DNA from: Deltaproteobacteria bacterium
Lineage (GTDB): Bacteria > Desulfobacterota > DSM-4660 > Desulfatiglandales > HGW-15
Length of the DNA stretch: 36,896 nt
Reading direction: 5' to 3'
NCBI GenBank assembly: GCA_020060215.1
Contig: JAGVAP010000027.1
Location: 1 to 36,896, forward strand
Below, one piece after another: positions 9,382 to 17,646 of this stretch. The translations under genes and the position numbers were made by a program. The notes under the pieces were generated by a model. The model was not told where the DNA came from. It did not search any database and was given only the letters and a program-made list of their open reading frames with translations. The first letter of the stretch is position 1. Every line of letters begins with the position of its first letter.

Positions 9382-10923
9382 ATGGCAAACGAACTGATCA
9401 TCAATGCCAAACCCCAGGAAACGAGGGTCGCTCTCGTGGAAAACGGCCAGGTGGTGGAGCTCCATATCGAGAGGAGGACCGGCCAGGAGCTCATGGGGAA
9501 CATCTACCGCGGGAGGGTCGTCAGGGTCCTTCCCGGGATGCAGGCGGCCTTCGTCGACATCGGACTGGAGCGAAGCGCCTTCCTCTACGTCTCCGACGTG
9601 CACAAGGACGTCATGGAGCTGGAGCAGCTCATGCTCCGCAACAGCGGCGTAAATGAGCCCGGGAACGATCATGGGAGAGAGGTCGTGGACAGGGCGGCCA
9701 CAGAGGTCCACTTCAGCGTCGAGGAACTGCTCCACGAAGGGCAGGACATCATGGTCCAGGTCTCGAAAGAGCCCCTGGGTACGAAGGGGGCGCGCCTCAC
9801 TTCCTATGTATCGCTTCCTGGAAGGCACCTGGTGCTCCTGCCGACGGTGAACCATATCGGGGTGTCCAGAAAGATCGAAGACCCGGCCGAAAGAGAACGA
9901 CTGAAGGGCATGATCCAGGAGCTCAGGCCCAATCACTCGGGTTTCATCGTCCGAACCGCGAGCGACGGGATCGAGAAGAGCAAGATCAAATCGGAGATGG
10001 ACTTCCTGCTGAAGCTCTGGTCGAGCATCCAGGAGAAGATGTCCAGATCCCCGGGGCCGACCCTACTCTACAAGGAGCTTTCCATCTCCCTGCGTTCGGT
10101 GCGCGACCTGTTCGCAAGGGAGGTGGACCGGCTCATCATCGACGCGCCGGACGTCTACAGCCAGGTCATGGAGTTCATCGAGACCTTTGTCCCTGCCCTG
10201 AAATATTCGGTGGACCTGTATGACGGGCCTGAGCCCATTTTCGACTATTACGGGGTCGAACTGGAGATCTCGCGCGCCCTCCACCGTAAGGTATGGCTCA
10301 AGTCGGGAGGCTACATCGTCATCGAACTGACCGAGGCCCTCACGGCCATCGATGTGAACACGGGCAGCTATGTGGGGACGAGGAATCTGGAAGAGACCAT
10401 CCTCAAGACCAATCTCGAGGCCGTAAAGGAGATCGCCCTCCAGCTCCGCCTCAGGAACCTGGGGGGACTCATCGTCATCGACTTCATTGACATGGAGAAG
10501 AAGACGAATCGTGAAAGGGTCTTTACCGCTCTGAAGGAGTCCCTGAGCAAGGACAAGGCCAAGACGCACATCCTCAAGATGTCGGAGCTCGGACTGATCG
10601 AGATGACGAGGAAGCGGACCCGTGAAAATCTCAACCGGATCCTCGGAGAACCATGCTTTTACTGCGAGGGGAGGGGGTTTTTGAAGTCCAAGAAGACCCT
10701 CTGCTACGAAATCCTCAGGAGCATCGAGCGCGAGGTCCCCGGCTCGGGGGAAGGCGGCGGTCTGTACGTCCTGGTGAATCCGGCCATCGACCACCTCTTG
10801 AGAGAGGAGGAGCAGCAGTCCATCGCGGAGCTGGAAAGAAGACTGAACAAGAGGATCATGATCCTGGCCAGGGATCACTTCCATCTGGAGCAGTTCGAGA
10901 TCGCCACCCAACCGCCCTCCTGA
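9382..10923 (+). CDS. rng: Ribonuclease G (RNase E/G family)
   Basis: A 513-residue RNase E/G-family endoribonuclease that acts in rRNA 5'-end maturation and mRNA decay. It opens with MANELIINAKPQETRVALVE, followed by an S1 domain interrupted as usual (about residues 35-125, GNIYRGRVVRVLPGMQAAFVDIG). The catalytic DNase I-like region carries AIDVNTGSYVG (near 323) and GLIVIDFIDM, which hold the two metal-binding aspartates. The Zn-link cysteines are in CFYCEGRGF (about 425-428), and a C-terminal small domain follows. Length is typical of RNase G rather than of RNase E, which has a long disordered scaffold tail. The usual deltaproteobacterial neighbours rplU and rpmA are not downstream here. 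Confidence 0.97.
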   Translation: MANELIINAKPQETRVALVENGQVVELHIERRTGQELMGNIYRGRVVRVLPGMQAAFVDIGLERSAFLYVSDVHKDVMELEQLMLRNSGVNEPGNDHGREVVDRAATEVHFSVEELLHEGQDIMVQVSKEPLGTKGARLTSYVSLPGRHLVLLPTVNHIGVSRKIEDPAERERLKGMIQELRPNHSGFIVRTASDGIEKSKIKSEMDFLLKLWSSIQEKMSRSPGPTLLYKELSISLRSVRDLFAREVDRLIIDAPDVYSQVMEFIETFVPALKYSVDLYDGPEPIFDYYGVELEISRALHRKVWLKSGGYIVIELTEALTAIDVNTGSYVGTRNLEETILKTNLEAVKEIALQLRLRNLGGLIVIDFIDMEKKTNRERVFTALKESLSKDKAKTHILKMSELGLIEMTRKRTRENLNRILGEPCFYCEGRGFLKSKKTLCYEILRSIEREVPGSGEGGGLYVLVNPAIDHLLREEEQQSIAELERRLNKRIMILARDHFHLEQFEIATQPPS

Positions 10924-11009
10924 ACCCCCCTGAACCGCGGGGGCCAGCGCATTCACCTGACCCTGCGGGGCCGGGTCGGAGAAAAAGTCCCAGCCGGCAA
11001 AGGCGCCCT

Positions 11010-11047
11010 GGAACGATGGATCCATCATCTCGTCATTCCATCGTTCC
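11010..11047. repeat. Perfect 11-bp inverted repeat in the rng / kinase gap
   Basis: GGAACGATGGA (11010-11020) and TCCATCGTTCC (11037-11047) are exact reverse complements around a 16-bp spacer. There is no T-run on either side, so it is not a standard terminator. The CATTCCATCGTTCCA composition resembles the 7-bp-periodic intergenic elements seen elsewhere in the window. Confidence 0.75.
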
Positions 11048-11104
11048 ATGATACCGGCATTCCGGTGTGCCGCGCCACCGCCTCCACCCCATCTCACATT
11101 TTGA

Positions 11105-11133
11105 TTGACATTAAGCCATTGTTTTGATAAGGT
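11105..11133 (+). promoter_or_regulatory. Candidate promoter for the kinase-phosphatase-FHA genes
   Basis: A perfect TTGACA (11105-11110) and a weak TAAGGT (11128-11133) are 17 bp apart, about 40 bp before the kinase ATG. Confidence 0.45.
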
Positions 11134-11173
11134 TTTCAACCTCTCCAAACGGATCTCTTTGCGGAAGGAGCCT

Positions 11174-13672
11174 ATGACCCAGAGGAAGCCGAACCTTACC
11201 TGCGCTGTGGGGGTCGCATTCACCGTCTTGTTCACTCTTCTGGCTCTTTCTCCGCCCCCCTTCGTGCAGTCCCTGGAACTGTTCCTCTACGATACGGCCA
11301 TGAACCTCCCCGATGTGGGAGAGGAGACGCGAAAACCGGACGTCACCCTGGTGGAAATCGATGAAGAGAGCGGCCGGAGCCTCGGTCCATGGCCCTGGCC
11401 CAGGCACCTTCTCGCGGAGATGGTGGCACTCCTCGACCGCGACGGGGCAAAGGTGATCGGCATGCATGTGCCCTTGCCTGAAAAGGAACTCCATCAGGGG
11501 CTGAAGGAGTTGCGGGGCTTCAAGGAGAGGTTCAGCGCATACTCCTTCAGCAAGAAGGATGAAGGCCTCAGGGAGTGGGTCCTGGAGAATCTCAAGGAGA
11601 TGGAGGAGAAGCTCGACGCGGACCGGCTGCTTGCAGAGAGGACGAAGCTCGCCGGCAACGTCATCTTCGCCGCCCTCGTGCGGGTCGGCCGGACAGGGAT
11701 CGGATCAGCCGAAGAGGACGATCCTGCCCTGCTCAAGGCCGCCATCGACCGGGGCGGACTCTCCCTGCCGGGTGAGCAGCCGCCGGGGATAACCGTCCCT
11801 TTTGCGGACCTCCTCCAGGCAGGCCTTGGAATAGGACATGCGGGGCTCAGCCTCGAGGAGGGGATGGAAGGTCGATCCCATCCTCCCTTTGTCGTCTACA
11901 GGGACCGTCTCCTTCCATCCTTTCCCCTGCGGTCGGCCATGGCCTTCCTCGGCCTTGGACTGAACCAGCTGGGCGCGGATGCGTCACGGGTCAGGATGGG
12001 AGACTCGACCCTCCCGTGGCGGAACGGCGAGTTGCTCGTGGACTTCAGGAGATCGGCCGCCCCCCTGCCGCGGTATTCATTCGGTGAGGTGCTCCGGGCG
12101 GGGAAGCTCCCTGCAGGGGTGGCCGGAAAGATCGTCCTGATCGGCTTCAACCTGGAGGAAAGCCGGAAGGTCGCGACTCCCGTCTCTCCCATGACCGTGC
12201 TGGAGTTCCATGCCCGTGTCATCCAATCGCTGCTGTCGGGCCGGTTCATTCAACGCCCATCGTCAATGCTCGCTATCGAGATAGGGACCATATGGTTGGT
12301 CGGGCTGTTTGCCCTGTTCATGTTCATGCAGCCCGTTCGCTGGAGGAGACATCTGTCCATGGCCGGACTGCTGGTCTTGGCGGTGGGGATGGGTTTTCTC
12401 CTCCTTTCGGAAGGCCTGTGGATGAAAACGGGCCTGACGGCGATCTTCATCATGGCCCTCTATCCTGCGCTCTTCCTCTCCTCGGTCATTCCGGGCAGGA
12501 AAACGACCGCGGAATCCTTCAAGGTGGACCGTCTGCTCGGGATCAGGCTGCAGGAACAGGGGCTCCTGGATCCGGCCCTTGAGCAGTTTCGGAAGATACC
12601 CCTCGATCAGACCGTCAAGGAACTGATTTACCGGTTGGGCCTGGAGTATGAGAGGAGGGGGGATATCGAGAAGGCCCTCGGGGCCTATGATATCGTCCGG
12701 GGGGGCGGGGGTTACGGAGACATCGAAGATCGGGTGAAGGGACTGAGAGATCAAAGCGCTGCTCAGCCGACCGGCGGCACGGAGAGGGATGCAGAGGGGC
12801 AGGAGTCCGGCCCGGAAGGGGAGATCAAGAGGGTCGGTCGCTACGAGGTCATCCAGGAACTGGGGAAAGGCTCCATGGGGCTGGTCTACAAGGCGCGCGA
12901 TCCCAGGATCAACCGGTTGCTGGCCATCAAGACCATCCGCTTTTCAGACGAGTTCGATCCCGAGGTCGTTCAGGAGGTCAAGGCCCGTTTCTTCAGGGAG
13001 GCGGAGATCGCCGGCAGGCTTTCTCATCCCTCCATTGTCACCGTCTATGACGTCGGAGAGGACCAGGATCTCACCTACATGGCCATGGAGTACCTGGAAG
13101 GGGAAGATCTCGAGATGTACGTCACCAAGGGCAACCTGTTGCCGTTGAGGAGGGTGCTGGAGGTGGTGGCGAGCATCGCGGATGCGCTCGATTATGCCCA
13201 CAAGGCCGGGGTGATCCACCGGGACATCAAGCCCGCGAACATCATGCTCCTGAAGCAGGGGGGGGTGAAGGTCACCGATTTCGGGATTGCAAAGGCGGTT
13301 TCTTCGTCCAGGACCAGGACAGGAGTGATCCTCGGAACGCCGAACTACATGTCCCCGGAGCAGATCATGGGGCAGCGAATCGATTACCGAACGGACATCT
13401 TTTCCCTGGGCGTGCTTTTTTATCAGTCCGTCACCGGGGAGCTGCCCTTCCGCGGCCAGAACCTGAGCAGTCTCCTCTACCAGATTACCCAGGCCAAGCA
13501 CTCCCCGGCCAAAGATCTGGCGCCGAGGCTCCCCAGGGCCTGTGAACAGATCATCGACAAGGCCCTGGCCAAGAATCCGAACCACCGCTTCAGCAGCGCA
13601 GGAGAAGTGGCAAGGCTTGCGAGGCTGATTATTTCAAAGATGGACCAGATGCAGAAACCGCTGGCGGCATGA
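11174..13672 (+). CDS. CHASE2-domain transmembrane Ser/Thr protein kinase
   Basis: An 832-residue membrane kinase. Residues 8-28 form a membrane helix. A CHASE2 sensor domain (about 30-355, outside the membrane) starts LELFLYDTAMNLPD and includes PDVTLVEIDEESGRSLGPWPW. Three clustered helices follow (about 360-440), then a short TPR-like stretch (LDPALEQFRKI and KALGAYDIV). A complete Hanks-type kinase domain begins near residue 555: glycine loop GKGSMGLVY, AIKTI lysine, HRDIKPANIML with catalytic Asp684, and DFGIAKA. It probably senses an envelope signal and phosphorylates cytoplasmic proteins on Thr/Ser. The ATG at 11174 is behind GGAAGGAG; an upstream TTG in frame falls inside the -35 box. 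A PP2C phosphatase and an FHA protein follow, the expected partners. Confidence 0.95.
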   Translation: MTQRKPNLTCAVGVAFTVLFTLLALSPPPFVQSLELFLYDTAMNLPDVGEETRKPDVTLVEIDEESGRSLGPWPWPRHLLAEMVALLDRDGAKVIGMHVPLPEKELHQGLKELRGFKERFSAYSFSKKDEGLREWVLENLKEMEEKLDADRLLAERTKLAGNVIFAALVRVGRTGIGSAEEDDPALLKAAIDRGGLSLPGEQPPGITVPFADLLQAGLGIGHAGLSLEEGMEGRSHPPFVVYRDRLLPSFPLRSAMAFLGLGLNQLGADASRVRMGDSTLPWRNGELLVDFRRSAAPLPRYSFGEVLRAGKLPAGVAGKIVLIGFNLEESRKVATPVSPMTVLEFHARVIQSLLSGRFIQRPSSMLAIEIGTIWLVGLFALFMFMQPVRWRRHLSMAGLLVLAVGMGFLLLSEGLWMKTGLTAIFIMALYPALFLSSVIPGRKTTAESFKVDRLLGIRLQEQGLLDPALEQFRKIPLDQTVKELIYRLGLEYERRGDIEKALGAYDIVRGGGGYGDIEDRVKGLRDQSAAQPTGGTERDAEGQESGPEGEIKRVGRYEVIQELGKGSMGLVYKARDPRINRLLAIKTIRFSDEFDPEVVQEVKARFFREAEIAGRLSHPSIVTVYDVGEDQDLTYMAMEYLEGEDLEMYVTKGNLLPLRRVLEVVASIADALDYAHKAGVIHRDIKPANIMLLKQGGVKVTDFGIAKAVSSSRTRTGVILGTPNYMSPEQIMGQRIDYRTDIFSLGVLFYQSVTGELPFRGQNLSSLLYQITQAKHSPAKDLAPRLPRACEQIIDKALAKNPNHRFSSAGEVARLARLIISKMDQMQKPLAA

Positions 13673-13723
13673 GGATTGCAGTCGAACAGGGATGCGGTTG
13701 CAGAAAGCGCGGCAGGAGAGAAC

Positions 13724-14578
13724 TTGGAGATCAGGAGCGCTGGCATAACGGACGTCGGACTGAAAAGGGACGGCAATGAGGATGCTTTCTCCATAGACGA
13801 CTCACTCCGTCTGTTTATTGTCGCCGACGGCATGGGAGGCCACCTGGCAGGGGAGGTGGCGAGCCGGGTTGCCGTGGAGATGATCAACAAGAGCTACCGA
13901 AGGTGGTCGGAGAAGGAGACGCCGGAGGAGGAGCTCTTCGCTCCCCCGGACGGCTCCATCTCCGCAAAGGGCAACTATATCAGGAGCAGTATCCTGCTGG
14001 CCAACAGGGTCATCTATGAAATGGCCCTGGAGCATCAGAAATACCACGGAATGGGCACGACGGTCGTTGTCCTGCACGTTTCCAGGGAGCTGGTGGTCGC
14101 CGCCAATGTCGGGGACAGCCGGATCTACCTGGTTCGGAACGGACGCATTGAAAGGCTTTCCAAAGACCATACGATCGTTTCCGAACAGGTGGAAATGGGC
14201 ATGATGAGCGAGGAGGAGGCATCCGCCTCCCCCCTCAAGCATATCCTGACCCGGAATCTCGGGTCATCGGAAGAGACGGAGCCCGAGGTCTTCGAGCTGC
14301 TGCCCTCCGTGGACGATCGGTTCATTCTCTGCTCCGACGGGCTCACGGACCTGGTTGGAGACGAGGAGCTCCTGGGGATGGCTCGGAAGGCCGCCGGCCC
14401 CGATGAGCTGTGCAGGGAGCTGATGGATCTGGTCTTGAGGCGCGGGGCCCATGACAATACGACCATTGCATGTGTGTTTATCGGGGGAATGGGTCGGATG
14501 AAAAAGGGGCCTCTGACCCGGATCGGGCTCACGCTGGCGAGCCTGTTCGTGGGGATTCAGAGGGTGCTGAAAAAATGA
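13724..14578 (+). CDS. PP2C-family protein Ser/Thr phosphatase
   Basis: A 284-residue PPM/PP2C phosphatase, expected to reverse phosphorylation by the kinase encoded just upstream. The metal-binding motifs are intact: KRDGNEDAF, IVADGMGGH with the GEVAS helix, VANVGDSRIYL, LCSDGLTDLV and GAHDNTT. The start is uncertain because no ATG is available. TTG at 13724 has AGGAGAG three bases upstream and is preferred; an in-frame TTG at 13676 would add 16 residues but its only AGGA touches the codon. The C-terminus beyond the catalytic fold is basic and hydrophobic (LTRIGLTLASLFVGIQRVLKK) and could be a short membrane-associating helix. Soluble cytoplasmic catalytic domain. Confidence 0.93.
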   Translation: MEIRSAGITDVGLKRDGNEDAFSIDDSLRLFIVADGMGGHLAGEVASRVAVEMINKSYRRWSEKETPEEELFAPPDGSISAKGNYIRSSILLANRVIYEMALEHQKYHGMGTTVVVLHVSRELVVAANVGDSRIYLVRNGRIERLSKDHTIVSEQVEMGMMSEEEASASPLKHILTRNLGSSEETEPEVFELLPSVDDRFILCSDGLTDLVGDEELLGMARKAAGPDELCRELMDLVLRRGAHDNTTIACVFIGGMGRMKKGPLTRIGLTLASLFVGIQRVLKK

Positions 14579-14657
14579 ACCTTAACCCAATTTCAACTTG
14601 CTATTTTTCGGCCTATTTGAAGAATATGCAAGGGAGTCACGACTGGGGGGTACCATC

Positions 14658-15377
14658 ATGGCTAGGCTGATCCTCATGTTCAACAAGCAGGTCATCAGGG
14701 AGTTCCCCTTGATGAGGGACAGCGTTACCGTGGGCAGGTCTGAAGACAACACGGTGGTCATCGATAACCTGGCGGTTTCATCCTATCATGCAAGAATCGA
14801 TAAGGCCGGTTCGGACTTCATCCTCACCGATCTTCAGAGCACAAACGGCACGTTCATCAACGAAAACCGCGTGGTGTCCCATAAGCTCGTCCATGGGGAC
14901 AATATCTCCATCGGAAAGCATGTCCTCCTGTTCGTGGGTGAAAAGGGGAAGGCCGAAGAGGAACCTGAAAACAAGATGAGTCTCAACAAGACCATGATCC
15001 TGGACACCGTGAAACAGCGGGAGCTGCTGGCGAAGCAGAAAGGGTCCGCCCCTCAGCCCCGGCCTGCTGAAAAACTGGGTGTCCTCAGCTTCGTGGACGG
15101 CTCCGGGCTGGGTGATATCGAGCTGAGCAAGAAGCTGACCAAGATCGGAAAGGCGGATACCTCAGAGGTTCGCCTGTCGGGTCTCCTGATTGGACCGACC
15201 GCAGCGACGATCAGCAGGCGCCCCTCCGGGTATGCGATCACGTTTACCGGAGGCATGGCGAAGCTGAAGGTGAACGGGCAGGTGGTCAGGGAGAGCGTGG
15301 ATCTCAAGGAATTTGACACGATCGAGATTGGGTCCTATAAGTTCCAGTTCTACCTCAGGGAAGCCAAGTCGGCCTGA
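14658..15377 (+). CDS. Protein with two FHA domains
   Basis: A 239-residue protein. The first FHA domain (about residues 5-95) has the phosphothreonine-binding signature: GRSEDN, SSYHARI and LQSTNGTFIN. A linker contains MSLNKTMILDT, whose threonines resemble the phospho-acceptor sites of FHA proteins regulated by Hanks kinases. The C-terminal part (about 145-235) looks like a second, degenerate FHA or Yop-like fold: KIGKADTSEVRL, TAATISRRPSG and LKVNGQVV. Its job would be to read phosphorylation made by the CHASE2 kinase and removed by PP2C; the output partner is not visible. ATG at 14658 is preceded by a G-rich stretch. Convergent with the next gene, ending 1 bp apart. Confidence 0.9.
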   Translation: MARLILMFNKQVIREFPLMRDSVTVGRSEDNTVVIDNLAVSSYHARIDKAGSDFILTDLQSTNGTFINENRVVSHKLVHGDNISIGKHVLLFVGEKGKAEEEPENKMSLNKTMILDTVKQRELLAKQKGSAPQPRPAEKLGVLSFVDGSGLGDIELSKKLTKIGKADTSEVRLSGLLIGPTAATISRRPSGYAITFTGGMAKLKVNGQVVRESVDLKEFDTIEIGSYKFQFYLREAKSA

Positions 15378-15378
15378 A

Positions 15379-15609
15379 TCAGTCCTTGCCCCTCCTGACT
15401 CTCTTGAACTCGCGCAGTTTGGCCTCGACTTCTTCCTTGGAGTAGACCTTTCCGCACCGGGTGCACTCGAAGGATTCCTCGGTAGACCGGTCATAGATCA
15501 GATCGTCGGAAAAATTGACGGTATGGAACACCACGGAAAAACTATAAATCTGCCTGAATGTCCTGCATTCGCATGCACTGCAGGAAAAGAAGTCCCGGTA
15601 GACGTCCAT
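15379..15609 (-). CDS. Small two-CxxC zinc-ribbon-like protein
   Basis: A 76-residue protein with two Cys pairs, CSAC near residue 10 (followed by a further Cys at 14) and CTRC near residue 50, and a basic helical tail (KLREFKRVRRGKD). The layout suggests a small zinc ribbon. I do not recognise a named family. GGGGAGGTGGGGAATAG precedes the ATG and a good promoter lies 30 bp upstream, so it is very likely a real, separately transcribed gene. It ends 1 bp from the FHA gene on the opposite strand. Confidence 0.75.
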   Translation of the reverse strand: MDVYRDFFSCSACECRTFRQIYSFSVVFHTVNFSDDLIYDRSTEESFECTRCGKVYSKEEVEAKLREFKRVRRGKD

Positions 15610-15640
15610 CTATTCCCCACCTCCCCAGAGATAAGTCCCC

Positions 15641-15669
15641 TATTTACCTCTTGGCGGGCCTGATGACAA
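15641..15669 (-). promoter_or_regulatory. Promoter for the small zinc-ribbon gene
   Basis: Minus strand TTGTCA (15669-15664), 17-bp spacer, TAAATA (15646-15641), about 32 bp before the ATG. Confidence 0.6.
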
Positions 15670-15753
15670 TAGAAAGATGCGGGTTGCAGGTCGCGCGAAC
15701 CACACCCGCCGTCCCCCACGGCTGAATCGACCAGAAGAGGGTCCCGACTCCAA

Positions 15754-16827
15754 TCAGTATCGAAGCGGCGCCAGTTGCTCCCTTTTGCGAATCGCCTCCA
15801 GAATGCCGACCGTCCCTGTCATCATGTTGTCTCCCAGGGGGGAACCGCGATGGATCGGCAGGCGCGATCCTTCCAGCAAGGCGCGCTTCGGTCCGGTAGC
15901 CACCATGATGTCGATCCGCTCCAGACCGACCGCCCTTCGGATATAGGCGCCATGCCCCCCCTCCTGGAGGACCCTCGCATGCTCCAGGTCGCCTTCGGCC
16001 AGCCGGCCGATCAACCCTTCCACTTTGTCCAGGGTAATATCGCGGGTGTGATATTCAAAGAACCCGGCCACTTCACCGCATTCCAGAACGGCGCCCACGG
16101 TGTGGGAGGTGGCGATATCGAGGGTGAGGACCCTCTCTCCGGCCCTTGCGGCCGGGTCCATGGAGGCCCCTAACATGGCTGCGATTCCACTATCCATGAC
16201 ATAGATCCGGTCTGCGGGCAGGTTTCCCACGCTTTCGGCGATGGCCCTCAGTCGATGAAAAGGGGCGGGGATATCATCCGACCGGTAGAGGAGAGAATGG
16301 GGGAAGGGGCTCTTCTCCAGGGAGGCCTTGAAGAGGTTATGGCGGAAGTCCAGGTGAGAAACACCCGGCGGGGGGACCCCGTGATCCTGCGCACAGATGC
16401 CGATCGCGTCAAAGACGAAGGGTACGCCCAGTCCCTCTACGATGTCCCTCAAACGGTCCTGTTCCAGGTCCTCAAGCACCAGCAGGCTGAACTTTCCATC
16501 CTCTCGCAGCCCTTCGGCCTGCTGGTCTTCGATCACCTGAATGCCCAAAGCCCGGACCTTCTCGGGATCGTGGTTCACCGTGGCCGAAGCCGATCGAGAC
16601 ATTACCACCAGCCCCTCGTGCGTTCTCCTCTTGAGGACCTGTGCAAGGGATCCGCCTCCCATCTCGGTGCCGAGGACCAGCAGGTCTCCCGGCAGGTTCG
16701 CCGCCTTCTCCGCCACGGTGAGCGCGGGAGAGCGCGCAACGGCCTTGAAATGGAGATCGGACCCGGTGTCGTAACAGAGAATGTCCAACGTGCCCGCGCC
16801 GATATCAAGGATCAGGAATCTGGCCAT
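15754..16827 (-). CDS. DUF1786-family protein (ASKHA-fold-like)
   Basis: A 357-residue protein that I place in DUF1786, a family once labelled putative pyruvate formate-lyase activating enzyme without experimental support. Sequence features fit an actin-like/sugar-kinase (ASKHA) ATPase rather than a radical SAM enzyme: a phosphate-1-type opening FLILDIGAGTLDILCYD, and a second similar strand LTLDIATSHTVGAVLE about 220 residues later; no CxxxCxxC is present. Function unknown. Start ATG at 16827 behind GGGGGG; the reading frame extends 20 codons further but without family similarity. It follows the metallophosphoesterase after a 114-bp gap that holds an inverted repeat, so transcription may be shared or attenuated. 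Confidence 0.75.
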   Translation of the reverse strand: MARFLILDIGAGTLDILCYDTGSDLHFKAVARSPALTVAEKAANLPGDLLVLGTEMGGGSLAQVLKRRTHEGLVVMSRSASATVNHDPEKVRALGIQVIEDQQAEGLREDGKFSLLVLEDLEQDRLRDIVEGLGVPFVFDAIGICAQDHGVPPPGVSHLDFRHNLFKASLEKSPFPHSLLYRSDDIPAPFHRLRAIAESVGNLPADRIYVMDSGIAAMLGASMDPAARAGERVLTLDIATSHTVGAVLECGEVAGFFEYHTRDITLDKVEGLIGRLAEGDLEHARVLQEGGHGAYIRRAVGLERIDIMVATGPKRALLEGSRLPIHRGSPLGDNMMTGTVGILEAIRKREQLAPLRY

Positions 16828-16863
16828 ACCGTACCCCCCCTCGTAGTCAAATAAGATCTTTAT

Positions 16864-16927
16864 GCCACCAAGACACGAAGACACCAAGGAAAAATACGAA
16901 GGCTTCGTGTCTTGGTGACTTCGTGGC
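16864..16927. repeat. Imperfect 25-bp inverted repeat built of 8-bp units
   Basis: The arms (16864-16888 and 16903-16927) pair with four mismatches around a 14-bp loop. Each arm is three or so copies of an 8-bp unit, CTTSGTGN in one direction and its complement in the other. The element fills most of the gap between the metallophosphoesterase and DUF1786 genes. A shorter relative with the same core lies at 21663-21717. Confidence 0.85.
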
Positions 16928-16941
16928 GGATCTTTCCTTCT

Positions 16942-17646
16942 TTAAACGTCAAAGCAGAAGAACGGAGGGAGGCCGAAGCGGCTCAGGACAAACCGTGAGA
17001 CATTGTACACCCGGGCCTTGTTCGGGGTGGAGCCGTAGGGGGAGCCCTTGTGGGCGTGGCCGTGAACGATCACTTCCACCCCTTGCCGGTCGAGGGCGTC
17101 ACCGAACAGGGACGAGCCCAAAAAGGGGTAGAGCTCCTCTTCTTCCCCGGAGAGGGTGTCGCTGACAGGGGAATAGTGGAGGACCCCCACCTTATGCAGC
17201 GTGGAAAGACCCATGGCGGCCTTCTCCACACGCACGACCTCGTCGATGCCCGCCTGTATGAAAGCCTTGATGGGGCGCTCCCCGAAAGGCTGGATCCGGA
17301 GCTTGCCGAACCCGCCGCAGAATCCCTTTGTACCGACGAACCCGACTTCCCCGATCTCGCAGGTGGTCCCGTCCAGGACGTAGATTCCCCTGCTTCGCAT
17401 CATGTTCATGAGGACTTCGATATGGTCGTTTTCGTGGTCGTGGTTTCCGGGAACCGCGACGACCGGCATGGAGAAGTGATCGAGTTCGTCGAGCAGCACC
17501 GCCATCTCTTCCATCAGGCCTACATTGGTCAGGTCTCCGGCAAGCAGGAGCACCTCCGCTTGATCGTTCACGCCCTGGAGGAGGTCCCGGATCTTTCCCC
17601 TTGAATCCGTCTGGCAGTGCAGATCACCCACAGCGGCAATTTTCAC
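16942..17646 (-). CDS. Calcineurin-like metallophosphoesterase
   Basis: A 234-residue phosphoesterase with every metal-ligand block of the family: GDLH at the N-terminus, LLLAGDLTN, VPGNHDHE and HGHAHKG. It would hydrolyse a phosphate ester or diester in the cytoplasm; the substrate cannot be inferred. The GTG start at 17646 overlaps the TGA of the upstream nucleotidyltransferase (GTGA, 4 bp), so the two are translationally coupled and probably act together. Length is normal for small archaeal and bacterial members of this family. Confidence 0.93.
   Translation of the reverse strand: MKIAAVGDLHCQTDSRGKIRDLLQGVNDQAEVLLLAGDLTNVGLMEEMAVLLDELDHFSMPVVAVPGNHDHENDHIEVLMNMMRSRGIYVLDGTTCEIGEVGFVGTKGFCGGFGKLRIQPFGERPIKAFIQAGIDEVVRVEKAAMGLSTLHKVGVLHYSPVSDTLSGEEEELYPFLGSSLFGDALDRQGVEVIVHGHAHKGSPYGSTPNKARVYNVSRFVLSRFGLPPFFCFDV

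Noticed and set aside
10925..10943. CCCCC/GGGGG stem just after rng
   Set aside because: Five-base stem with an eight-base loop and no U-tract; too weak to call a terminator.
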